Shown: in pieces, positions 57,865 through 64,000 of the stretch
Position numbering within the stretch: the stretch's first letter is position 1
Layout of the letters: each line of letters starts with the position of its first letter
NCBI GenBank assembly: GCA_036389485.1
Contig: DASVPR010000026.1
Span: forward strand, 20,409-84,408
Direction of reading: 5' to 3'
DNA length: 64,000 nucleotides
Source of the DNA: CADCVT01 sp036389485
Lineage (GTDB): Bacteria; Actinomycetota; Thermoleophilia; Solirubrobacterales; Solirubrobacteraceae
Notes under the pieces: generated by a model
Told to the model about the DNA's origin: nothing
What the model saw: the letters and a program-made list of their open reading frames with translations, nothing else
The model's database searches: none
Position numbers and translations under genes: made by a program

Positions 57865-58557
57865 TCAGCGGCGCGCCGCGGTGAACCGCGCGCCGGTCGC
57901 CGGCAGGCGGCCCTCCGCGATGGCCCGTTCCTCGGCCTCGCGCGCGGCCGGCGGCAGGTGCCAGCGGTACAGGTACGCGCCGAACGCGGGGGCGTGGAGC
58001 AGGAAGGCGGGCGTCAGCGCGTCCTCGATCCTCGCGAGCGGGTGCAGGTGCTCGCGCATGCGGGCGACCAGCGACGCGGGCGTGTGCTCGTGCGACTCCC
58101 CCGCCTCGGCCCGCCGCGCGAGCCACCACGCCGCGGCGACCTCGTCGAACCGCTCGACGTCGAACTCGTCCACGACGAGGACGCCGCCCGGCCGGACCAG
58201 CTCCGCGAGCACGTGGCACGACTCCTCGAGCGGGTCGACGTGGTGCAGCGAGAGGACGGCGACCGCGGCATCGAACGAGCGCGCCGGCTCGCGCAGCTCG
58301 TGGAGCGCCACCGGCACGACGTGGTCGGCCTGCGGCTCCGGGTCGACGGCGAGGACCTCGTAGCCGACCTGTACGAGGGCGGTCGCCAGCTCGCCGCCGC
58401 CGGCGCCGACCTCGAGGACGCGCGCCGGCGGCGGCGGAAGCGCGTCACGGATGAACTCGAAGCTGGGTGGCGGCTCGTCGGTCAGGGCGCCGAGGATGAT
58501 GCCGCGTACTCGCGCTCGACTCGGCGCGCGGCCGTCCGCGCGCCTGCCGCGGCACAC
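57865..58557 (-). CDS. Class I SAM-dependent methyltransferase
   Basis: About 230 residues from the GTG at 58557; the exact start is uncertain. SAM motif I VLEVGAGGGELATAL, motif II LAVDPEP, motif III region AVAVLSLHHVDP and LVRPGGVLVVDEF. Small-molecule methyltransferase of the Methyltransf_11 type; acceptor unknown. It ends 29 bp before the start of the phosphoesterase gene. Confidence 0.82.
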   Translation of the reverse strand: MCRGRRADGRAPSRARVRGIILGALTDEPPPSFEFIRDALPPPPARVLEVGAGGGELATALVQVGYEVLAVDPEPQADHVVPVALHELREPARSFDAAVAVLSLHHVDPLEESCHVLAELVRPGGVLVVDEFDVERFDEVAAAWWLARRAEAGESHEHTPASLVARMREHLHPLARIEDALTPAFLLHAPAFGAYLYRWHLPPAAREAEERAIAEGRLPATGARFTAARR

Positions 58558-58606
58558 GCGTCGAGGTGGCGCTCGGCGGACGATGGTCGCCGACGAGCTC
58601 GACCGC

Positions 58607-59221
58607 TCACGCTGAGGACACGCGGGCGGCGGCGCTGCCGCCGTGATCGGCGTCGTCGTCGTCGAACGCCTCCGCGATCAGCACCGCGGCACCGAAGACG
58701 AACGCCACCGCCGCGACCGCCGCGACGGCCCTCACCGGGAACTCGTGGTGCACGCCGCTGTCGTGGACGACGGCGTGGCCCTTGCCGCGCGCGATCAGCC
58801 ACCGGTTGAGCGGGAACGCGAACATCCCGGCGACGACGAGCGCGACGGACAGCGCGCCCCAGAACAGGACGTCGTCCAGGCCGGCCTCCATCGCGCCGGG
58901 GACGATCAGCATGATCGCGTTGTCCACGATCTCCATGACGGCGATGCTCGCGGTGTCGGACGCCAGCGCGATCGGCACGACCGCGCCCAGCGCGAGCCCC
59001 GCGCGCAGCAGCGGCAGGCTCGTGAGCAGGTAGCCGAAGAAGAAGGCGAGCGCCACCGCCAGCAGGATCGTGCCGAGATCCGAGAAGCCGGCGGCGGTGC
59101 CGATGACCATCCCGAGCACCTCGCCGATCGCACAGCCGGTCAGGCAGTGGAGCGTCGCGCTGAGGGCGACGGCGTCCAGCGCCCGGCCCGACGTCGGCAT
59201 CTCATGGTGCGCGTGGTCCAT
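58607..59221 (-). CDS. DUF4396-family membrane protein
   Basis: 204 residues with about five membrane helices and a His-rich N-terminus (MDHAHHEM). The family signature ATLHCLTGCAIGEVLGM is at about 23-39; PLNRWLIARGKGHAVVH lies near the end, and the tail is acidic/His-containing (DDDDADHGG). DUF4396 genes often accompany copper-resistance genes. Its ATG overlaps the csoR stop by 1 nt, so it is the second gene of the csoR operon and possibly a metal transporter or sensor. Confidence 0.85.
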   Translation of the reverse strand: MDHAHHEMPTSGRALDAVALSATLHCLTGCAIGEVLGMVIGTAAGFSDLGTILLAVALAFFFGYLLTSLPLLRAGLALGAVVPIALASDTASIAVMEIVDNAIMLIVPGAMEAGLDDVLFWGALSVALVVAGMFAFPLNRWLIARGKGHAVVHDSGVHHEFPVRAVAAVAAVAFVFGAAVLIAEAFDDDDADHGGSAAARVSSA

Positions 59222-59523
59222 CAGCCGCGCCTCATGAGACGACCGACCGCGGCCATCAGCTCGTCGGTCATGTCCTCGGGCTTGCCGCCGTGGCCCTCGA
59301 TCACGCAGTGCCGCGCGTGCTCGTCGAGCAGCCCGAGCGCGACCTTGTCGAGCGCCGCCTGCACCGCGCTGATCTGCGTGAGGACGTCGATGCAGTAGCG
59401 GTCGTTCTCGATCATGCCCTCGACGCCGCGGACCTGGCCCTCGATGCGCCTCATGCGCTTGAGCAGCTGGTCCTTCGTGGCGGAGTACCCGCCTTTGCGT
59501 GTCTGCGTGGAGTCGGTGGCCAT
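59221..59523 (-). CDS. csoR: Copper-sensing repressor CsoR
   Basis: 100 residues. All-helical CsoR/RcnR family: RMRRIEGQVRGVEGMIE, with the Cu(I) ligand set Cys44, His69 and Cys73 (YCIDV and EHARHC), the exact C-x24-H-x3-C pattern of copper sensors. Apo-CsoR represses; Cu(I) releases DNA. Divergent from copA; a 16-bp operator at 59540-59555 lies between the starts, and a matching site is at 63311. Confidence 0.93.
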   Translation of the reverse strand: MATDSTQTRKGGYSATKDQLLKRMRRIEGQVRGVEGMIENDRYCIDVLTQISAVQAALDKVALGLLDEHARHCVIEGHGGKPEDMTDELMAAVGRLMRRG

Positions 59524-59539
59524 GCGCCACATGGTAGCG

Positions 59540-59555
59540 TACCCCCCACGGGTAT
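59540..59555. promoter_or_regulatory. CsoR operator at csoR/copA
   Basis: TACCCC-CCAC-GGGTAT, a G/C-tract inverted repeat (TACCC/GGGTA arms) typical of CsoR sites. It overlaps the copA start codon and a -10-like TAGCGT at 59535-59540. Confidence 0.8.
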
Positions 59556-61744
59556 GAAGAACGCCACCCCGAGCCGCCTCGAGCTTCCCATCACCGGCAT
59601 GACCTGCGCGTCGTGCGCGAACCGCGTCGAGCGCACGCTGAACCAGCTCGAGGGCGTCAGCGCGTCGGTCAACTACGCGACCGAGCGGGCGACGGTCGAG
59701 TTCGATCCGTCGGACGTCGCGCCCGAGCGGCTGGTGGAGGCGGTCGAGGCCGCGGGGTACCACGCCGCGCTGCCGAGCGACGAGCCCGAGCCCGAGCCCG
59801 AACGCGACGAGACCGACCCGGCCCGGCGCCGGCTCCTCATCTCCGCGGTGCTCGGCGTGCCCGTGCTGCTGCTGTCGATGATCCCCGCGCTCCAGTTCGA
59901 CCGCTGGCAGTGGCTCGCCCTCCAGCTCGCGACGCCTGTCGTCCTGTGGGGCGCGTGGCCATTCCACCGCGCCGCGTGGGCGAACCTGCGGCACGCCACG
60001 GCGACGATGGACACGCTCGTCTCGCTCGGCGTGCTCGCCGCGTGGGGCTGGTCCCTCTACGCGCTCTTCCTCGGCGACGCGGGCGAGACCGGCATGGAGA
60101 TGGGCTCCGGCGACGAGCTGTACCTCGAGGTCGGGGCGATCGTCACCGTCTTCCTCCTCGCGGGCCGCTACTTCGAGGCGCGCGCCAAGCGCCGCGCCGG
60201 CGGCGCGCTGAAGGCGCTGCTCGAGCTCGGTGCGAAGGACGTCGCCGTCCTCGGCGGCGACGGCGCCGAGCGGCGCGTGCCCATCGAGGAGCTGGAGGTC
60301 GGCCATCGGTTCGTCGTCCGGCCCGGCGAGAAGGTCGCGACCGACGGCGTCGTCGAGGCGGGCCGATCCGCGGTGGACCAGTCGCTGCTGACGGGCGAGT
60401 CGGTCCCGGTCGAGAAGGCGCCCGGCGACACCGTCGCGGGCGGGACCGTCAACGCGGGCGGGCGGCTCGTCGTGCGAGCGCAGAAGGTCGGCGCGGACAC
60501 CGCGCTCGCCCAGATCGCCCGCCTGGTCACCGACGCGCAGTCCGGCAAGGCTCCCGTGCAGCGTCTCGCGGACCGAGTCTCCGGCGTGTTCGTCCCGATC
60601 GTCATCGTGCTGTCGCTCGCGACCCTGGCCTTCTGGCTCGCCGCCGGTGAAGGCGCGGAGTTCGCGTTCGCCGCGGCCGTCGCGGTGCTGATCATCGCCT
60701 GCCCGTGCGCGCTCGGGCTCGCGACGCCGACCGCGCTGCTGGTCGGCACCGGCCGCGGCGCCCAGCTCGGGCTGCTCATCAAGGGCCCGGAGATCCTCGA
60801 GTCGACCCGGCGCGTCGACACGATCGTCCTCGACAAGACCGGCACCGTCACCACCGGCCGGATGAGCCTCGTGCACGTCGCCGCCGACGACGACGTCGAC
60901 GCCGACGAGGCCCTGCGTCTGGCCGCGGCCGTCGAGGACGCCTCCGAGCATCCGATCGCACGGGCGATCGTCCGCGCCGCGGGCTCCCCGCTCCCGCCGG
61001 TCGAGGGGTTCCTCAGCCGCGAGGGGATCGGGGTCGAGGGCGTCGTGGAGGGCCGGCGGGTCGTCGTCGGGCGGCCGGCGGCGATGCCGCTCCCGCCGGT
61101 GCTGGCCGCGGCGGTCCGCGATCACGAAGCGGCAGGGCGGACAGTGGTCCTGGTCGCGTGGGACGGCGCGCCGCGCGCCGTCCTGGCCGTCGCCGACACC
61201 GTGAAGCCCACCTCCGCCGAGGCGGTGCGCGCGCTGCGCGATCTCGGTCTGCGCCCCGTGCTGCTCACCGGGGACAACGAGGCGACGGCGCGCGCCGTCG
61301 CCGCCGAGGTCGGCATCGACGAGGTCGTCGCCGAGGTGCTCCCGCCGGACAAGGCCGACGTCGTCATGCGGCTTCAATCGGATCCCGCCCACCCCCGCGT
61401 CGTCGCGATGGTCGGCGACGGCGTCAACGACGCGCCGGCGCTCGCCCAGGCCGACCTCGGCCTCGATCGGCACCGGCACCGACGTCGCGATCGAGGCCGC
61501 CGACCTCACGATCGTCTCGGGCGACCTGCGCGCCGCCGCGGACGCGATCCGCCTCAGCCGCGCGACGCTCCGGACGATCAAGCAGAACCTCGGCTGGGCC
61601 TTCGGCTACAACGTCGCCGCGATCCCGCTCGCGGCGGCCGGGCTCCTGAACCCCGTGCTGGCCGGCGCGGCGATGGCGTTGTCGAGCGTGTCCGTCGTCG
61701 CGAACGCGCTCCGGCTCCGCCGGTTCCGCTCCCTCCACGCCTGA
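59554..61744 (+). pseudogene. copA: Copper-exporting P1B-type ATPase CopA, frameshifted
   Basis: Full-length CopA (~730 residues) apart from a 2-nt deletion. The N-terminal HMA domain has GMTCASC (Cys18, Cys21); TGES actuator; CPCALGLATP with ion-binding Cys383/Cys385; phosphorylation site DKTGT (Asp427); hinge GDGVNDAPALAQADLG. At 61464-61466 the frame breaks (DLGL then RHRHRRR). The other frame resumes at once as IGTGTDVAIEAADLTIVSG and runs through the last two helices to 61744. Restoring CG after the G at 61465 would give DLGLAIGTG. A mutation or a base error; a programmed shift is unlikely here. Confidence 0.85.
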
Positions 61745-61753
61745 CCGATCACG

Positions 61754-63241
61754 TCACGTCGCGACCCTGCGCGCCGGGGCGTACAGGGACACGCGCTCGC
61801 GCTTGCCCTTCAGCTCGATGCCGGGGCGCTCGACGAGCGGGACGGGCACGTCGCCGAGCAGCTCGCGCGTCCGCTCCGCGAGCAGGATCGTGTCGCCGGT
61901 CTCCCGCGTCGCCGCCTCGACGCGGGCGGCGACGTTGACGGCGTCGCCGATGACGCTGAACTCGAGCCGGCCGGCGCCGCCGACGTTGCCGGCGACGACG
62001 GTCCCCGAGCTCAGCCCGATGCCGATCGCCAGCTCGCCGCCGAGCTCCTCGCGCGCCGCCTTCTCGACCTCGATCGCGGCCGCGAGCGCCTGGCCGGCGT
62101 GGTCGTCGCGCCGGCGCGGGGCGCCGAACACCGCGAGCAGCCCGTCGCCGACGAACTTGTCGACGTGCCCCTTGTGCGCGTGGACGATCGGGACCACGCG
62201 TTCGAACAGCCGGTTGACGGTCGCCACCACCTCGCGCGCCGACGCGGTCTCCGCGAAGCTCGTGAAGTCGCGGATGTCGACGAACATCAGCGTGACCTCG
62301 ACCTCCTCGCCCTCGAGCGCGGTCCCCTCGCGCAGGATGTGCGCGGCCACGTCGCGGTCGACGTAGGTGCCGAGCGTCTCGCGGATCCGCTCGCGCTCGC
62401 GCAGGCCGGCGACCATGCGGTTGAAGCCCGACTGCAGGGACCCGATCTCGCCGCCGTCGTCGACCACGACCTCCTCCTCGAGCGACCCCGCCTCGACCCG
62501 CTCCACCGCGGCCCGGAGTCGTTCGACGGGGTCCGCGATCGACCGCGCCGCCACGGCGATCAGCACGCCGCCCGCGAAGAGCCCGGTGACGACGAGGAAC
62601 AGCACCGACGGGAGGATCTCGTCACCGCTGTCCCCGCCCCGGCCCAGGAACCCCACCGCGATCGCGACCAGCGCGACGCCGGAGCCCAGCGCCCACGAGA
62701 CCAGCAGCCGCGGGCGCGTCCCGACCACCGGCTCACCCGCGGGCCCCGAGTGCGGCTCGCCGGCGAACACGAGCGCGAAGACGGGCCGCAGGCTGCGCTC
62801 GGCCAGCAGGTACGTCGCGGCGGCGGAGGTGAGCCCCGCGAGCTGGATGCCGAGCACCACGCCGGCGACGTACGCGGCCGGGTGATGCGTCGCCGTCACG
62901 ATGCCGAACACCAGCGACGCCACCAGCCATCCGGCACCCGCCAGCAGCGCGGCCTGCCGCGGCAGCGCGAGCACGAGCGCGCGCTCGGTGGCCGACGGCG
63001 GCCTGCGCGCCGCGAGCCAGTCCGCGACCATGCGCACGCGCGGGCGAGCAACCCGGTTCCCGACGATCGCCGCCAGCGCGACGTAGACCGGCGCCAGCAG
63101 CAGCTGCTCCCACTCGTCGCCGGCCGGCGCGGGTCGCGGCGGCGAGACGACGGTCAGGTAGACGAACGCGATCGTCGCGCCGACCCCGTTCGCCAGCAGC
63201 ACGCGGCGACGGAGCGAGCCGAAGACCTCCCTGGGCGTCAT
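61754..63241 (-). CDS. Class III adenylate cyclase with membrane domain and HAMP
   Basis: 495 residues. Six hydrophobic helices (about 15-255), HAMP linker (RSIADPVERLRAAVERVEAG), then the cyclase domain: FVDIRDFTSFAE (first metal Asp), KFVGDGLLAVFGAP (substrate Lys and second metal Asp), VIGDAVNVAARVEA (Asp/Asn-Arg transition-state residues). Same layout as mycobacterial Rv1318c-Rv1320c and Rv3645, producing cAMP at the membrane. Start at 63241. Ends 9 bp after copA and diverges from the MMPL gene across a CsoR-type box. Confidence 0.9.
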   Translation of the reverse strand: MTPREVFGSLRRRVLLANGVGATIAFVYLTVVSPPRPAPAGDEWEQLLLAPVYVALAAIVGNRVARPRVRMVADWLAARRPPSATERALVLALPRQAALLAGAGWLVASLVFGIVTATHHPAAYVAGVVLGIQLAGLTSAAATYLLAERSLRPVFALVFAGEPHSGPAGEPVVGTRPRLLVSWALGSGVALVAIAVGFLGRGGDSGDEILPSVLFLVVTGLFAGGVLIAVAARSIADPVERLRAAVERVEAGSLEEEVVVDDGGEIGSLQSGFNRMVAGLRERERIRETLGTYVDRDVAAHILREGTALEGEEVEVTLMFVDIRDFTSFAETASAREVVATVNRLFERVVPIVHAHKGHVDKFVGDGLLAVFGAPRRRDDHAGQALAAAIEVEKAAREELGGELAIGIGLSSGTVVAGNVGGAGRLEFSVIGDAVNVAARVEAATRETGDTILLAERTRELLGDVPVPLVERPGIELKGKRERVSLYAPARRVAT

Positions 63242-63310
63242 GGCGGGCTGCATTCTCGCGCGCGCACCACGTGACCAGCCGACCGTGGACCCACGTCGCG
63301 CCATCCCATA

Positions 63311-63326
63311 TACCCCGTCTCGGTAT
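63311..63326. promoter_or_regulatory. Second CsoR-type box, upstream of the MMPL gene
   Basis: TACCCC-GTCT-CGGTAT has the same 16-bp layout as the copA operator (TACCCC, 4-bp spacer, [GC]GGTAT; ATACC/GGTAT arms perfect). It lies 12 bp before the MMPL ATG and 69 bp upstream of the cyclase start. Confidence 0.6.
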
Positions 63327-63338
63327 CAGGAGCACGCC

Positions 63339-64000
63339 ATGCAAGCCCTCATGATCAAGTTCGACCAGTTCATCCGCCGGCATCGTCGAGCCGTGCTCGG
63401 GCTGTGGCTGGTGGCGCTCCTCGCCGCCGTCCCGTTCGCGATGCGCCAGTCGGAGAACCTCACCGGTGGCGGCTACGCCGTCCCCGGCTCGCAGTCAGAG
63501 ACCGTCCGCGCCGCGGTCGAGCGGAACTACGAGCGCGACTCCAGCGCGACGTTGGCCGCCGTGATCATCCGTGCACCCGGTGCGTCCGCCGTCGAGGTAC
63601 GCGACGCGATCGGGGCGCTCGATCGTGCCGCCCGCGAGGAGCCGCTCGTCGGGCTGATGGCGACGGCACGCGCGCGGACATGAGCGTCTTCGTGACGAAC
63701 ATGGCGTCGATGATCGGGATCGGCGTCGCCGTCGACTACTCGCTGTTCGTCCTCACCCGCTACCGGGAGGAGATCGCGGCCGGCAAGGATCCCGCGAGCG
63801 CGCGGTCGGCGGCCATGGCGACCTCCGGCGTCGCGGTGATCTTCTCGGGCGCCACGGTGATCGCGTCGCTGATGGGGCTGTTCCTCATCGACACGACGGT
63901 GATGCGGTCGATGGCGATGGGCGCGATCCTCGTCGTCGCCGTCGCGATCCTCGCGAGCGCGACGCTGCTGCCCGCGCTGATCTCGAAGCTCGGTCACCGC
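63339..64000 (+). pseudogene. MMPL-family transporter with internal deletion, cut by window end
   Basis: The N-terminus (TM1 HRRAVLGLWLVALLAAVPFA, periplasmic start GGYAVPGSQSE) runs to a stop at 63681-63683. The adjacent frame from 63680 continues as MSVFVTNMASMIGIGVAVDYSLFVLTRYREE and later helices (SGATVIASLMGLFLIDTTVM), the conserved TM4/TM5 region of MMPL/RND-like exporters. About 100 residues that normally lie between (rest of the periplasmic loop, TM2, TM3) are missing. AGGAG precedes the ATG. Non-functional as read. Confidence 0.8.

Noticed and set aside
61464..61466. Programmed frameshift in copA
   Set aside because: Known copA frameshifting acts after the first metal-binding domain to make a short chaperone. 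Here the break is near the C-terminus with no obvious slippery site and would only destroy the pump.

Overview
The window reads as very GC-rich chromosomal DNA from an actinobacterium. I infer the class Thermoleophilia (Solirubrobacter/Conexibacter-like). The reasons are the dense high-GC coding, many secreted proteins with Arg-rich beta-sandwich tails, DUF6351 and LVIVD-repeat exoproteins, RTX-type repeats, a sigma-B-like/STAS pair, and start codons that often sit 5-10 bp after a TANNNT hexamer with no Shine-Dalgarno site (leaderless transcripts). This is inference; no rRNA or marker gene is present.

Layout. 1-8 kb: DsbA-like thioredoxin, an array of GGGGACTGTCCCC repeats beside a REP-associated tyrosine transposase (RAYT), a lipase, an M1 metallopeptidase, a Spo0M-like protein and a large secreted hydrolase. 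8.6-11.5 kb: TetR regulator with an operator over both divergent starts, then two acyl-CoA dehydrogenase subunits, the first broken by one in-frame TAG. 11.5-14 kb: GST-like protein and a secreted peptidase whose coding sequence has absorbed a second repeat array. 14-18 kb: Rrf2 regulator facing a complete sulfate ABC importer operon. 18-23.5 kb: flavin monooxygenase, cupin/AraC pair, glycosyltransferase/PAP2 pair and an LVIVD exoprotein.

23.4-26.6 kb is a lower-GC accessory island. Its left edge holds gene remnants, including only the last 16 residues of an SDR. It carries a four-gene minus-strand operon of mostly unknown proteins, one resembling a ParS/MbcA toxin-binding domain, and lies on the 3' side of a tRNA-Ser(GGA). 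27-31.5 kb: M29 aminopeptidase, STAS antagonist, sigma-B-like factor and a DUF892 protein with a long Ser/Arg tail, forming a stress cluster. 31.5-36.3 kb: an operon of a GCS2-like ligase plus two proteins that together match the violacein enzyme VioB split in two, the best candidate for an undescribed pathway.

36-51.5 kb: membrane and secreted proteins, a persulfide-dioxygenase/rhodanese protein followed by an AlkX-like glycosylase, and two converging exoprotein operons (DUF6351 + LVIVD; amidohydrolase + cupredoxin), then an RTX protein. 51.4-58.6 kb: PucR-type regulator, VOC protein, ECF sigma, ceramidase-like protein, phosphoesterase and methyltransferase. 59-64 kb: copper locus (csoR, DUF4396, copA) with a class III adenylate cyclase and an MMPL gene. 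copA carries a 2-nt frameshift and the MMPL gene an internal deletion, and both are preceded by the same 16-bp CsoR-type box.
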